From positions 62,001 to 126,000 of the forward strand of contig CBFIHP010000014.1 in assembly GCA_965662355.1 (NCBI GenBank): a DNA stretch of 64,000 bases, given 5' to 3'. The notes beneath the pieces were generated by a model. That model searched no databases and was not told the origin of the DNA. It saw only the letters and a program-made list of their open reading frames with translations. The translations under genes and the position numbers were made by a program. Source of the stretch: GCA-2683825 sp965662355 (GTDB taxonomy: Bacteria; Planctomycetota; UBA1135; GCA-002686595). How positions within the stretch are numbered: the stretch's first letter is position 1; the number at the start of each line of letters is the position of its first letter. This document shows, one piece after another, positions 31,954 through 41,442 of the stretch.

Positions 31954-34383
31954 ATGCTGCCCTACGTAACGGTCGCCCTCGCCGTCGGCTTCTTCCTCTA
32001 CTACCACGGCAAGACTTGGCTTGGATGGGTTCTGCCTATCACGATCGCATATCTGGGCTGGTGGCAAACGGACAGCGTGGGTGTTTACGCCCCCACTTAC
32101 GTGTTCAATTTCAGCGCGGGTCTCTTCGCCTTGATAGCCGTGATCACCGGCGTTCCTGCGTTCCGTCGCGACCTGATCAGTCGCTATCTGCTGCCGGCGA
32201 TCTCTCCGATCCTGCCGCGCATGAGCGAAACCGAGCGCATCGCCATCGAGGCCGGAACGGTCTGGTGGGAAGCCGAGTTCTTTACCGGCAACCCGGACTG
32301 GCGCAAGCTGCTCAACTTCGCGCCGAAGGAGCTGACGGAACGTGAGCAGGACTTCCTCAATGGACCCTGCGAAATAGTGTGCTCGATGGTTTCGGATTGG
32401 ATGGTCAACAAGGAAGGTGACCTACCCGCGGAAGTCTGGGACTACCTGAAGAAAGAGGGCTTCATGGGGATGATCATCCCCGAGGAGTACGGCGGACTTG
32501 GTTTCTCCGCGGCAGCGCACTCCGAAGTCATTCGCAAGCTAGCCAGCCGTTCCACCGCGTTGACGGTAACGGTCATGGTGCCCAACTCATTGGGTCCCGC
32601 CGAGCTCCTGCTCCACTACGGAACGGAAGAGCAAAAGAACCACTACCTTCCGCGCCTCGCCAGCGGCGAGGAGGTCCCCTGCTTCGCGTTGACCGAACCC
32701 AATGCCGGCAGCGACGCGGGCGCGATGCAAAGCCGCGGCGTGATCTGCGAGGGTGTCTACGAAGGCGAACGCGTCCTCGGTATCAAGCTGGACTGGGACA
32801 AGCGCTACATCACCCTGGCACCTGTCGCCACGGTGTTGGGTTTGGCCTTCAAGCTGTACGACCCCGACCACCTCTTGTCGGAGGAAGACGAGCTGGGCAT
32901 CAGCTGTGCACTCGTCCCCACGAAACTCGATGGCGTCGAGATCGGTGAACGGCACGACCCCCTCGGCATCGCCTTCATGAATGGTCCGACGCGTGGCACC
33001 GGGGTGTTCGTGCCGCTCGACTCCATCATCGGCGGTCGTGAAAACGCAGGTCGCGGGTGGTTGATGCTGATGCAATCGCTCGCCGCGGGCCGCGGCATCT
33101 CGCTGCCCTCGATGGCCACCGGGGCTTCGCAACTGGCTGTCCGCACCGTCGGCGCCTACGCCACGATCAGGAAGCAATTCGCCACTCCGATCGGCAAGTT
33201 CGAAGGCGTTGAAGGCCACCTGGCCCGCATCGGAGGCTTCACCTACGCGATGGACGCCGCCCGTTCACTCACGGCGGGAGCCGTCGACGACAACGAGAAG
33301 CCCTCGGTCGCCTCCGCCATCGTGAAGGCCTACCTGACCGAGCAAATGCGCACGACGGTCAACGACGCCATGGATGTTGTCGGCGGCGCCGGCATCAGCA
33401 TGGGGCCACGCAACGTCCTGGGCCACGGCTACATGGGGCTTCCCATCGCCATCACGGTCGAGGGCGCGAACATCCTCACGCGCACGATGATCATCTTCGG
33501 TCAGGGCGCCATCCGCTGCCATCCCTTCGTTACCGACGAGATGGCCGGCGCCTTCGCCAGGGACGTCGCCAAGTTCGACAAGGCCTTTTTCGGCCACGTC
33601 GGATTCGTCTTCCGCAACATGGCGCGCACCTTCTGGTTGGGCATCACCAACTCCGCCTTCACGGGCACGCCGGTCGATGGACCGGACGCGCGCTACTACC
33701 AGCACTTCACGCGCCTCTCCTCGATCTTCGCCCTCGCGGCGGACATCTCGATGGGCACGCTCGGTGGCGCGCTCAAGCGCAAGGAGCTCATCACGGGCCG
33801 GCTGGCCGACGTCCTGGCGTGGATGTACATCTCGTCGGCGACGCTCAAGCGCTTCCACGACGAAGGCTCCAAGGAACGCGACATCCCCTACATGCGCTGG
33901 GTTTGCGAGACGGGCCTTTACGAAGCCCAACAATCCTTCTTCGCCTTCCTCCAGAACCTGCCCTTCCGCCCCGCCGCCTGGTTCCTGAGCGCCATCGCCT
34001 TCCCCTTCGGTCGTCGTTGGGCCCCGCCCTCCGACAAGGTCGGCCACAAGGTCGCCTCGGGTCTACTCGACGGGCACGCCGCGCGCGAGCATCTCACCAA
34101 GGGCATCTACCACCCCTCCTTCGAAGAGCCCGGTCTCGGCGTGCTCGAGGCGACCCTCGAAAAGGTCGTCCGCGCCCAGTTGGTCCACAAGAAGATCCGT
34201 CAGGGGGTGCGTCAAAAGCTGCTCGACAAGAAGCCGCGTGAGACCCTCGTCAGCCGCGCCCTCGAGGCTGGTGTCATCACCGATACCGAAAACGTCCTCA
34301 TCGCCGAGGCCGAGGCCGCAAGGCAACACGCCATCGCCGTCGACGCCTTCAAGCCACGATCCTACGGCGAGAAGATCGCCTAG
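31954..34383 (+). CDS. fadE: Acyl-CoA dehydrogenase, FadE type
   Basis: An 809-residue membrane-associated acyl-CoA dehydrogenase catalysing the first step of beta-oxidation; E. coli FadE has about 814 residues. Two N-terminal membrane segments lie within residues 1-75, followed by a conserved linker, the dehydrogenase core (FALTEPNAGSDAGAM for FAD/substrate binding, GGAGISMGPRNVLG in the C-terminal catalytic domain) and the extra C-terminal domain specific to FadE. The ATG at 31954 starts directly at the hydrophobic segment; an upstream ATG at 31876 adds an unconserved stretch. It is a single gene, convergent with the repair operon. Confidence 0.92.
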   Translation: MLPYVTVALAVGFFLYYHGKTWLGWVLPITIAYLGWWQTDSVGVYAPTYVFNFSAGLFALIAVITGVPAFRRDLISRYLLPAISPILPRMSETERIAIEAGTVWWEAEFFTGNPDWRKLLNFAPKELTEREQDFLNGPCEIVCSMVSDWMVNKEGDLPAEVWDYLKKEGFMGMIIPEEYGGLGFSAAAHSEVIRKLASRSTALTVTVMVPNSLGPAELLLHYGTEEQKNHYLPRLASGEEVPCFALTEPNAGSDAGAMQSRGVICEGVYEGERVLGIKLDWDKRYITLAPVATVLGLAFKLYDPDHLLSEEDELGISCALVPTKLDGVEIGERHDPLGIAFMNGPTRGTGVFVPLDSIIGGRENAGRGWLMLMQSLAAGRGISLPSMATGASQLAVRTVGAYATIRKQFATPIGKFEGVEGHLARIGGFTYAMDAARSLTAGAVDDNEKPSVASAIVKAYLTEQMRTTVNDAMDVVGGAGISMGPRNVLGHGYMGLPIAITVEGANILTRTMIIFGQGAIRCHPFVTDEMAGAFARDVAKFDKAFFGHVGFVFRNMARTFWLGITNSAFTGTPVDGPDARYYQHFTRLSSIFALAADISMGTLGGALKRKELITGRLADVLAWMYISSATLKRFHDEGSKERDIPYMRWVCETGLYEAQQSFFAFLQNLPFRPAAWFLSAIAFPFGRRWAPPSDKVGHKVASGLLDGHAAREHLTKGIYHPSFEEPGLGVLEATLEKVVRAQLVHKKIRQGVRQKLLDKKPRETLVSRALEAGVITDTENVLIAEAEAARQHAIAVDAFKPRSYGEKIA

Positions 34384-34425
34384 GATCGCTGCCCCGGGTC
34401 ACGCCATACGGGTCACGCTACCCGG

Positions 34426-34956
34426 TCAGGAAAGGAACATCTCCTGGCCCTGTTCGAGGGCGAGGAGGGCGCGCTTGCGGTCGAGGCCGCCGCCGTACCC
34501 GGTCAAGGTGCCGCTGGCTCCAATGACCCGGTGACAGGGAATGACGAGCGACACGGGGTTGGTGCCGTTGGCGCGGCCGACGGCGCGGGAGGCATTCGGT
34601 TTGCCCAGCCGAAGAGCCAGCTCCCCATAGCTCCAGGTCTCGCCGTAGGGGATTTCGAGTAGCGCGTTCCACACGGCCTTTTGAAAGGGTGTGCCATGGG
34701 GTGCAACGGCGAGGTCGAAGTCGCGAATCTCGCGGGCGAAGTAAGCCTTCATGGCCGCGGCCACGTGGGCGACGCGGGAGGGATCCCAGGCAAGCCCGAT
34801 GCCGCGTTTCGCCAGCTGTGCCTCAAGAGCACGCTTGGATTCGGCAGCGGTCTTGGAGCCTTCGAATTCGAGCTGGGTCAAACGACCCTGCTCATCGACG
34901 ACGGCCCAGATGTTCTCGAGGGGAGAAGGGATGTCGGCCGCATAGTGCGTGGTCAT
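34426..34956 (-). CDS. ogt: Methylated-DNA-protein-cysteine S-methyltransferase
   Basis: A 176-residue O6-alkylguanine-DNA alkyltransferase that transfers the alkyl group from guanine to its own Cys141 in the IPCHRV motif (139-144). The preceding GRANGTNP segment and the FQKAVWNALLEIPYGET strand-helix are typical. A longer upstream frame exists, but the ATG at 34956 has an excellent ribosome-binding site (AAGGAG, 8 bp upstream) and starts 10 bp after the Ada-AlkA stop. It is the last gene of the repair operon. Confidence 0.93.
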   Translation of the reverse strand: MTTHYAADIPSPLENIWAVVDEQGRLTQLEFEGSKTAAESKRALEAQLAKRGIGLAWDPSRVAHVAAAMKAYFAREIRDFDLAVAPHGTPFQKAVWNALLEIPYGETWSYGELALRLGKPNASRAVGRANGTNPVSLVIPCHRVIGASGTLTGYGGGLDRKRALLALEQGQEMFLS

Positions 34957-34966
34957 GCTGGGCTCC

Positions 34967-36460
34967 TTATTCGTCCCCGAGGGAAGCGTCCCCAAGGGTC
35001 TTCCAGAGATGATAGGTGGCGAGACTTCTATGAGGTGCGAAGACCTGCATGCATTCCCGAGTTCCCAGGACATCGGGGCGCTCTTCGAGCGAGAAGAAGT
35101 TCTTCAGCGCAACGACGAGCCCGGCGTCACCAACCGGGACGCAATCCTCGAACCCGAATGAACGCATGGCAAGATACTGAGTGGACCAGGGGCCGAGCCC
35201 GCGAATGGCGAGTAGCTCTTCGTCGAGCTGATCAGCCGGAAGCCGTCCCAACGCAGCGGGATCGAGCTGGCCCTCGGCAATCATGCGCGCGGTATCGATC
35301 AGGTATTCCGCCTTGCGACCGGAGTACTTGAGGGCCTTCAGCTGCTCCACTTCGAGCTGCGCGACGGCCGCGGCATCGGGATGGGCGTGGAAACCATCAC
35401 CGGCGTCCTGACCCACGAGTTGAATCAGCGCACTGCGGCAATAGGAAGCAAAGGCCAGGTTGACCTGCTGGCCGACGATGACCCAGGTGAGCCCCTCGAA
35501 GAAGTCCGAGGTCTGGGGGATGCGCAGCCCGATTCGCCCGCGCACGAGCCGGCCGAGTCCGGATTGACGCGCGACGCGCTTTTCGAAGGTCGCGGGATCC
35601 GAGGCCAGATTCAACATGTGCCGGACCTTCGCATGCCCCTCGGCACGAGCGCTCTGACTCAGGCGCGCTGGGCCCTCGAAGCGCACGTCGACGCTCTGCT
35701 TCCGGAAGGAAAAGTGCACCTGGACAGGCCGTCCGTCCAGAAGCAGCGCCTTGGCTCCGCGCGTCCCGTCGACGCGCTCGCAAACCCCGGCGGCGTCGCG
35801 ACCGAACATGAGGAAGAGATCGAGATAGCGGAAGCCTTCGGGCAAAGCGAGCGTGAAGCTCGAGTCGGTTCCGGTGCAGAGTTTTTGGTACGCCCCCGGA
35901 GAAAGGCCCATCGAACGGCGGAAGTTCTCGTGGAACGGAGAGGAGCTCTCGAACCCCGCGGCGAGACCGGCATCGATGACCTTGGTGCGAGCTTTTTGCA
36001 AGCGACGCGCAGCAACCTCGATGCGGGCTTCCATCAGGAAATCGGCCGGGCTCGTGTGAAAGTAGCGCCGGAAGAGTTCGGTCAGCTTGGTCTTGCCCAC
36101 ACCGGCGGCCGCGGCCATCGAACCGACGTCGGGAAAGTCCAGTGGATGGCCTCGAAGCTCGCCAGCCAGTTTCGTAACACGCTCACGATCGGGATCGAAA
36201 CGCTGATAGAAGTGATCGGGTTTGCAGCGCTTGCAGGCGCGCAAGCCGGTGGCGATGGCAGCGGGCTCATCCGGGAAAAAGCGAACGTTCTGCGCCTTGG
36301 GCAGCTTTGCCGGACACGACGGGATGCAATAGATGCCGGTCGTCAGCACCCCGACGACGAAGAGCCCGTCATTGCCCGGTTCCTTGGCGAGAAACCGGCG
36401 CAGAAGTTCCGTATGGGGCAGGCCGCCTATGGTCACGGGCTTTGCGCTCGTTGCACTCAT
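34967..36460 (-). CDS. alkA: Ada-like regulator/DNA-3-methyladenine glycosylase fusion
   Basis: A 497-residue three-part protein. Residues 1-85 are the zinc-binding methylphosphotriester acceptor of Ada (Cys45, Cys49, Cys76, Cys79; Cys45 aligns with the methyl-accepting cysteine). Residues about 90-190 are an AraC-type helix-turn-helix pair. The rest is AlkA: an N-terminal beta domain and a HhH-GPD glycosylase with RGLGPWSTQYLAMRSFGF and the catalytic Asp in PVGDAGL. The same architecture followed by ogt is found in Mycobacterium. It senses methylated DNA, activates transcription and excises alkylated bases. The ATG at 36460 is preferred over a TTG two codons upstream. Confidence 0.92.
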   Translation of the reverse strand: MSATSAKPVTIGGLPHTELLRRFLAKEPGNDGLFVVGVLTTGIYCIPSCPAKLPKAQNVRFFPDEPAAIATGLRACKRCKPDHFYQRFDPDRERVTKLAGELRGHPLDFPDVGSMAAAAGVGKTKLTELFRRYFHTSPADFLMEARIEVAARRLQKARTKVIDAGLAAGFESSSPFHENFRRSMGLSPGAYQKLCTGTDSSFTLALPEGFRYLDLFLMFGRDAAGVCERVDGTRGAKALLLDGRPVQVHFSFRKQSVDVRFEGPARLSQSARAEGHAKVRHMLNLASDPATFEKRVARQSGLGRLVRGRIGLRIPQTSDFFEGLTWVIVGQQVNLAFASYCRSALIQLVGQDAGDGFHAHPDAAAVAQLEVEQLKALKYSGRKAEYLIDTARMIAEGQLDPAALGRLPADQLDEELLAIRGLGPWSTQYLAMRSFGFEDCVPVGDAGLVVALKNFFSLEERPDVLGTRECMQVFAPHRSLATYHLWKTLGDASLGDE

Positions 36461-36525
36461 TGCCAACAGAGCTTACGACCCCCACAGGGTTGGGGTTCCG
36501 GATCCGGCCGCGCGAAGTAAAATTG

Positions 36526-36996
36526 TTACTCGCGGCGTCCTTCGACCCCTTCGATCTCGATCCCGTTGCGACGCAGCAACTCGGCGGTCACGCCTGGCCC
36601 AAGGACGAGCTGATTGCCCACATGGGTGTTCTCGACGCCGCACGACGGCGAGCGCTCCTTGAGAAAGGCCCGCGTGATTTCGTGTTGGCGACACGCTTCG
36701 AGCGCGCCCTGGGCTCCGGCGAGAAACCCATCGGTTACGTCCCGGCCCTCCCCGGAGACGACGCGACTCGCCCCATCGAGCACCGCGCCGGCCCCAGCGT
36801 CTTCGATCCAGGCCGCGGGTCGTGGCGTGCCCAGCCCGCCGTGCTCTTCGGGGCAGAACGGAACGGCTTCGAGTCCGAGCTCCGTCAATTGACGGGCCAA
36901 CAGGCCATCGTGGCTCTCGCGTCCGTCGTACCGACAACGCCGGCCCAGGAGGCAAGCGCTGACGAGGACCTTGCGCTCCTCCCCCTCGCCACTCAT
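36526..36996 (-). CDS. DUF523 family protein (YbbK-like)
   Basis: A 156-residue protein with the family's three signature blocks: VSACLLGRRCRYDG (Cys near residues 14 and 19), FCPEEHGGLGTPR, and KERSPSCG (around 116-123). The conserved cysteines suggest metal or Fe-S binding, but no biochemical function is established. The ATG at 36996 overlaps the DUF4870 stop by 4 bp (ATGA), so it is translationally coupled to it, and it lies 65 bp before the Ada-AlkA gene in the same direction. Confidence 0.88.
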   Translation of the reverse strand: MSGEGEERKVLVSACLLGRRCRYDGRESHDGLLARQLTELGLEAVPFCPEEHGGLGTPRPAAWIEDAGAGAVLDGASRVVSGEGRDVTDGFLAGAQGALEACRQHEITRAFLKERSPSCGVENTHVGNQLVLGPGVTAELLRRNGIEIEGVEGRRE

Positions 36997-37382
36997 CTCG
37001 GATCGCTGAGGAAGGGAATCGCCGGGTAGCCGGCGGGCTCGCCTGCGTTGGCCTGCATCGCCGCATAGATGCAAAAACCCGTCTCGAGCAGGAAGAAGAC
37101 CGCCCCTCCGAGACAGACCATCCCGAAACCGAAGGGGATACCGATGATGGTGAGGAAGGACAGGAGCATGACGACGCTGTACACGACCCAGCCAAGGAAC
37201 AGCGTCAACTGGAAGTTCAAAGACTGACGGGCATGGTGTCCGATGAACGAGCTCTCATCCCCTTTGACGAGCAAGATCACGAGCGGAACGAGGAACTGCA
37301 GATACCCTCCCGTGAGATACGAGGCAAGAAGGGTCGCGAGGTGGGCAGCCATGGCCCAGTTTTTCTCGTCGGTGCTCAGCAT
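36993..37382 (-). CDS. DUF4870-type small membrane protein
   Basis: A 129-residue protein with three or four membrane segments. The pattern EKNWAMAAHLATLLASYL at the start, FIGHHARQSLNFQ in the middle and a hydrophobic second half (LSFLTIIGIPFG) is characteristic of DUF4870 (Tic20-like) proteins. Function is unknown. The ATG at 37382 begins exactly at the conserved region. It heads the four-gene minus-strand operon ending in ogt and is divergent from the sulfatase-like gene 64 bp away. Confidence 0.82.
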   Translation of the reverse strand: MLSTDEKNWAMAAHLATLLASYLTGGYLQFLVPLVILLVKGDESSFIGHHARQSLNFQLTLFLGWVVYSVVMLLSFLTIIGIPFGFGMVCLGGAVFFLLETGFCIYAAMQANAGEPAGYPAIPFLSDPR

Positions 37383-37446
37383 TATCGTGAATTGCAGCCT
37401 CCTCCCGGGAGGTCTCGGGGCCTGCGGAAGATACCCTCTCTGGGGC

Positions 37447-38802
37447 GTGCGCGGAGAACTACGCAACGGAAGAACACTTCTTCTCCTGACCTTGGCCGGA
37501 TGTGGAGCGGGTTGTGGCACCGAGGGTCCCAAACCAAGGGGCTATGGGGAAGATCCGGCTGCAAACATCCTCTTCCTTAGCATCGATACGCTCAGAGCCG
37601 ACCACCTGGGCTTCTACGGCTACCCCCGCCCTACCTCGCCGCGCCTGGATGCGTTCGCCCGCGAGGCGGTTGTTTTCGATGCAGCCCAGGCCTCGGCCTC
37701 GTGGACGCTGCCCGGACTGGCGAGCATCATGACCTCGCAGTTCACGGGGACGCACCAGTGCTTGAGCTTCGGCTCGCGTCTTTCGGAATCCTTCACGACG
37801 CTGACGGAAATCCTGCTGGGGGCCGGCTACGACACGGCCTGCGTCACGAGTCACGTCTTCACGACGACGCGCCACGGCCTGCAGCAGGGCTTCGTGCACT
37901 TCGACGATTCGTACGCCTACCCGGCCGTGGATCCGGAAGAGGCCATTACGTCGCACATCATCTCGGACAAGGGCATTCGCTTCCTGCAGCACAAGGCGGC
38001 CGCAGCAGACACCGATCCGTGGTTTTTGTGGTTGCACTACTTCGACCCCCACGATCGCTACATGGAGCACGCCGGGATCACGGAGCGCTTCGTCACGCCC
38101 GGTGAACGCGACAACGACACGGTGCGGCGCGATCTGTACGACGGAGAGGTTCACTACACCGACATCCACGTCGGACGCGTGCTGGATGCCCTCGCGGAAA
38201 CCGGCCTCGCCGACAACACGATCGTCGTGCTCTTCTCCGATCACGGCGAGGAATTCCTGGACCACGGCAGCCGCGGCCATGGGCACACACTGTTTCGCGA
38301 GCTGGTGCGTGTGCCGCTTGCCATCCGGGCTCCGGGATACGCAGCCCGGCGGGTGACGAACACGGTTCGCACCGTCGACGTGCTACCAACGCTTCTCGAG
38401 CTGGCCGGGCTCGAGAGTTTTTCCGATGCCGCTGGTCAGAGCCTGACAGACCTGATGCGTGGCCGTACCAGCCCCCCACTCTCCGCCCTGGCCGAGATCC
38501 ATCCGACCGGAGCTCCGCCCCAGGACTGCCTGGTCGAGGACGACTACAAGTTGATTCTCGCCTTCGACGGCGACACGACCCGACGCTTGCTGTACGACCT
38601 GCGGACGGATGTGCTGGAGCAAAACGATATCTCTGCGCAGCACCCCGAGATCTCCAAGCGAATCGAGACAAAGCTCTTCGAGATGAAGAAGCGAGCCCTC
38701 GAGAGGGCCAAGAAGTACAAACCTGCTCTCGAACTCGATCTGACCCCCACGCAACGGGATGTGCTTCAAGAACTCGGGTACACAGGGGAGGACGAGGAAT
38801 GA
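37447..38802 (+). CDS. Sulfatase-superfamily lipoprotein lacking the FGly cysteine (copy 1)
   Basis: A 451-residue alkaline-phosphatase-superfamily enzyme. A GTG at 37447 gives a short lipoprotein signal peptide with lipobox LAGC (Cys19). Metal ligand Asp47 is in SIDTLRAD, and a second ligand set is FSDHGEEFLDHG. Where classical sulfatases have C-x-P-S-R, this protein has TLPGL (87-91): Thr87 replaces the formylglycine cysteine and Leu91 the stabilising arginine. It therefore cannot be FGly-activated; Thr-type members of the superfamily are phosphotransferases or phosphodiesterases. The stop overlaps the MORN lipoprotein start (ATGA). A paralog with the same partner lies at 42171. Confidence 0.8.
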   Translation: MRGELRNGRTLLLLTLAGCGAGCGTEGPKPRGYGEDPAANILFLSIDTLRADHLGFYGYPRPTSPRLDAFAREAVVFDAAQASASWTLPGLASIMTSQFTGTHQCLSFGSRLSESFTTLTEILLGAGYDTACVTSHVFTTTRHGLQQGFVHFDDSYAYPAVDPEEAITSHIISDKGIRFLQHKAAAADTDPWFLWLHYFDPHDRYMEHAGITERFVTPGERDNDTVRRDLYDGEVHYTDIHVGRVLDALAETGLADNTIVVLFSDHGEEFLDHGSRGHGHTLFRELVRVPLAIRAPGYAARRVTNTVRTVDVLPTLLELAGLESFSDAAGQSLTDLMRGRTSPPLSALAEIHPTGAPPQDCLVEDDYKLILAFDGDTTRRLLYDLRTDVLEQNDISAQHPEISKRIETKLFEMKKRALERAKKYKPALELDLTPTQRDVLQELGYTGEDEE

Positions 38803-39434
38803 AACGGCTTTCGCTGTTCATCGGGGCCCTCGGCATCCTCGCGCTCGCCTTCCTGGCATGTCGACCGAACATCGAATTGCGCGAACGGTTCTTCGAAGAC
38901 GGCACGCCGTGGTCGGAGATCCGCTTGCAAGCAGGTGTGCCCCACGGTCTCTGGAAGACCTGGTGGGAAAACGGCAAGCCACGCTCACAAGGCAACTATC
39001 TCGATGGCCTGCGCGAGGGTCCTTGGGCTGCATGGTGGGAAACCGGCACCAGGCAATCCGAGGGCTCCTATCGCACCGGCGAACCCCATGGAGCGTGGCA
39101 ACACTGGTTCGGGAATGGCAAGCCGGCCAGCCGCGGCTCCTACGCCAACGGCCGCCGCGTCGGCCCCTGGTCGGAGTGGTTCGGAAACGGCACCCTACGC
39201 GCGGAATTCGCCTTCGTGGAGGGTCTGCAAGACGGACTCGTCCGGCGCTACTGGGAAACGGGCCAAGCGCGTGAGGAAGCGACCTATATACGGGGTGTGC
39301 GCGAAGGCCCCGCGAAGAGCTTCTTCGAGGACGGCGAGCTCTTGATCGAGGGACAATACACCCAGGGGAAGAAGTCCGGAACCTGGATCCGATATCGACG
39401 TGATGGAAGCGTGTTCTCGAAGGAGGAGCACTAG
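38799..39434 (+). CDS. MORN/YwqK-repeat lipoprotein (copy 1)
   Basis: A 211-residue lipoprotein with signal peptide and Cys21 after LAFLA. The mature part consists of about seven repeats of 22-24 residues with the pattern G-x-W-x-x-W-x-x-(N/D)G-x-x-x-x-x-G-x-Y-x-x-G, the MORN/toxin-antitoxin YwqK repeat that forms an extended beta-hairpin sheet. It has no catalytic motif, so it is probably a binding or scaffold protein. Its ATG lies inside the sulfatase stop, so the two should be made in linked amounts. The same gene pair recurs at 42171-44173. Confidence 0.8.
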   Translation: MKRLSLFIGALGILALAFLACRPNIELRERFFEDGTPWSEIRLQAGVPHGLWKTWWENGKPRSQGNYLDGLREGPWAAWWETGTRQSEGSYRTGEPHGAWQHWFGNGKPASRGSYANGRRVGPWSEWFGNGTLRAEFAFVEGLQDGLVRRYWETGQAREEATYIRGVREGPAKSFFEDGELLIEGQYTQGKKSGTWIRYRRDGSVFSKEEH

Positions 39435-39440
39435 CCAACC

Positions 39441-40610
39441 GTGAAGATCCTCTTTCTCTCGCAACGTGTCCCCTATCCGCCCAACCGCGGGGACAAGATC
39501 ACGACCTGGCGACTGCTCGAGCGCATGCGCCGCGATCACAAGGTCGAGATCGTGGCCTTTGCCCACGACGAAGACGACGTGAAGGCCGCGCGCCAGCTCG
39601 AGGACATGGGCTACCCCTGCGCCATCTTCAAACCCAGACCGCGCTGGAAAGCGCTACCGCTTCTGGCCACTTCAAGGCCCCTGACCCTGGGCGTCTTCGG
39701 CTCCAAGGCCATGCAGCGCGAGGTAGATCGACGCATCCCTGGCGCCGATCTCGCCTACGCGTACTCCTCCTCGATGGGGGCCTACTTCTTGAAGCACGAT
39801 CTCCCGCGCGTGATGCACTTCGCCGAGCTCGACTCCGACAAGTGGAACCAATACCACAAGACCATGATGCCCCCGATCAGCTGGATCTACTGGCGCGAGT
39901 GGCGCACGCTCTTCGCCTTCGAAAAGCGCCTGGCCAACGCTATGGACGAAAACGTCTTCTGCACGCCCCTCGAGCAGCAGATCTTCCAGAAGCGCATCCC
40001 CGGCCCCTCTTCGCTCGTCATTCGCAACGGCATCGATCTCGAATACCACGTCCCCGCCCCGGACAAGGGCGAGCCCGGCCACCTGGTCTTCTGTGGCGTG
40101 ATGAACTACTACCCCAACGTCGAAGGTTGCCTATGGTTCTGCAACGAGATCCTGCCCAAGGTGCGTGAACGCCACCCCGACGTTCGTTTCTCGATCGTCG
40201 GCGCCCATCCCACCGACGAGGTCCAACGCCTGGCCAACCTCGAAGGCGTGACCGTCACCGGCTTCGTCGACGACCCCCGCGAATGGCTCCAGCGCGGCGT
40301 CATCTCCGTCGCCCCCCTGCGCATCGCCCGCGGCATCCAGAACAAGGTCCTCGAAGCCATGGCCCTGGGCCTACCCGTCGTCGGCACCACCTCCGCCACC
40401 CAGGGCGTCGGCGCCCAAGACGGACGCGACTACCTCGTCGCCGACGACGCCGACGGACAAGCCGAGGCAATCTGCAACCTGTTGCGCACACCGGACAGAG
40501 CCCGCGAACTGGGGCTCGCGGGACGCCAGTTCGTCCAGGAGAATTACGACTGGGAGGTCTGCCTCCAACCCCTCGACGAAATCCTGACCAGGATTACGCG
40601 GGAGGGATGA
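39441..40610 (+). CDS. Group 1 glycosyltransferase of the PEP-CTERM/exosortase-associated type (TIGR03087-like)
   Basis: A 389-residue GT4-family transferase. The N-terminal LFLSQRVPYPPNRGDKI motif and the FAELDSDKW segment near 135 match the family of sugar transferases found with exosortase systems. The C-terminal GT-B nucleotide-sugar domain has GVMNYYPNVEGCLWF, an ARGIQNKVLEAMALGLPVV-type donor-binding helix and an acidic tail. The GTG start lies 6 bp after the MORN lipoprotein stop, so it joins the sulfatase/MORN operon. It probably adds a sugar during exopolysaccharide assembly. No exosortase gene is present in the window. Confidence 0.82.
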   Translation: MKILFLSQRVPYPPNRGDKITTWRLLERMRRDHKVEIVAFAHDEDDVKAARQLEDMGYPCAIFKPRPRWKALPLLATSRPLTLGVFGSKAMQREVDRRIPGADLAYAYSSSMGAYFLKHDLPRVMHFAELDSDKWNQYHKTMMPPISWIYWREWRTLFAFEKRLANAMDENVFCTPLEQQIFQKRIPGPSSLVIRNGIDLEYHVPAPDKGEPGHLVFCGVMNYYPNVEGCLWFCNEILPKVRERHPDVRFSIVGAHPTDEVQRLANLEGVTVTGFVDDPREWLQRGVISVAPLRIARGIQNKVLEAMALGLPVVGTTSATQGVGAQDGRDYLVADDADGQAEAICNLLRTPDRARELGLAGRQFVQENYDWEVCLQPLDEILTRITREG

Positions 40611-40671
40611 CCTTCACCCCTCTGGGGGAACCAAAGTGAATTGATTCGGGACAATCGGGTAGATTGCCTAC

Positions 40672-41202
40672 ATGTCATCCTCCCCCCCCGACGAGCCCCC
40701 CTACGGTGAGCGCTTTTCCAAGGCCTGGGCTCAACTGCAGCGTTATCTCGGCGACCTGGATCAAAACGAGCTAGCCAAGATGGCCAAGCTGGACTTCGAG
40801 GGAACGCTGAAGCTCCTACAGGAACAACCGGCCCTTGGGCATTCTGGGGCTCTGAACAAGGCCAAGGGAAAAAAACCCGAGGAGCTGGCGGCGGCCATCC
40901 TCGCACAACGTCTCGCTGCCCTGACACAGGACTATGGCTCGGGGGACGACAGCCCCTGGGGTGCGCGCTTCTTGAAAGCGTGGCGTAGTTGTGGAGGTGG
41001 TATCGCCCACTTCCGCTACGCAATGATTCAGGAGCTGAAAAAGGCTGACAAGGAGGAGTCGATCGAACTGCTCTCGAAGAAGTGGGGTCGAAGCCAAGGG
41101 ATCCGTGGGCTTCTCGAGAACGGGAGCCCCGAGGACGCTGCGCGTAGAGTCATGGCGCGCTGGTATGCGAACAGCGCGATGTTTATCGCGGCGGTGCTCT
41201 AG
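40672..41202 (+). CDS. Hypothetical protein with internal duplication
   Basis: A 176-residue soluble protein with no signal peptide, mostly helical. The N-terminal segment PYGERFSKAWAQLQ (10-23) and the later PWGARFLKAWRSC (95-107) are clearly similar, suggesting two copies of an approximately 80-residue unit. A TAGATT hexamer lies immediately upstream, only 6 bp before the ATG, so if it is a -10 the transcript would be leaderless. I do not recognise the family. It sits between the glycosyltransferase and the methyltransferase, on the same strand. Confidence 0.5.
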   Translation: MSSSPPDEPPYGERFSKAWAQLQRYLGDLDQNELAKMAKLDFEGTLKLLQEQPALGHSGALNKAKGKKPEELAAAILAQRLAALTQDYGSGDDSPWGARFLKAWRSCGGGIAHFRYAMIQELKKADKEESIELLSKKWGRSQGIRGLLENGSPEDAARRVMARWYANSAMFIAAVL

Positions 41203-41359
41203 ATTGGGTTCTGGATCGGGGCGCACGTTCAGGAGCCCCATCGCCTTGGGGTGTCGAGGCCACGCGCGAGACAACCCCTGCTTGCCAACAAATCGCCGTA
41301 GAACACCCCATACCCTCGCAAAGGAAAATCGCCCTCTAGGCTACGAGTCGAGCCTTCTC

Positions 41360-41387
41360 TTGGTCGATATCGAGCGTACCCTATGCT
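41360..41387 (+). promoter_or_regulatory. Probable housekeeping promoter for the methyltransferase/sulfatase/MORN block
   Basis: TTGGTC (41360-41365) and TATGCT (41382-41387) are separated by 16 bp, a fair match to -35/-10 elements, about 55 bp upstream of the methyltransferase ATG. The same TATGCT hexamer lies upstream of the arylsulfatase at 8196. Predicted by eye only. Confidence 0.4.
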
Positions 41388-41442
41388 CGGAACCCTCCGG
41401 TTTGGACCCCTTGGACGAGACTGCAAGCAGCTAGCGAGAACG

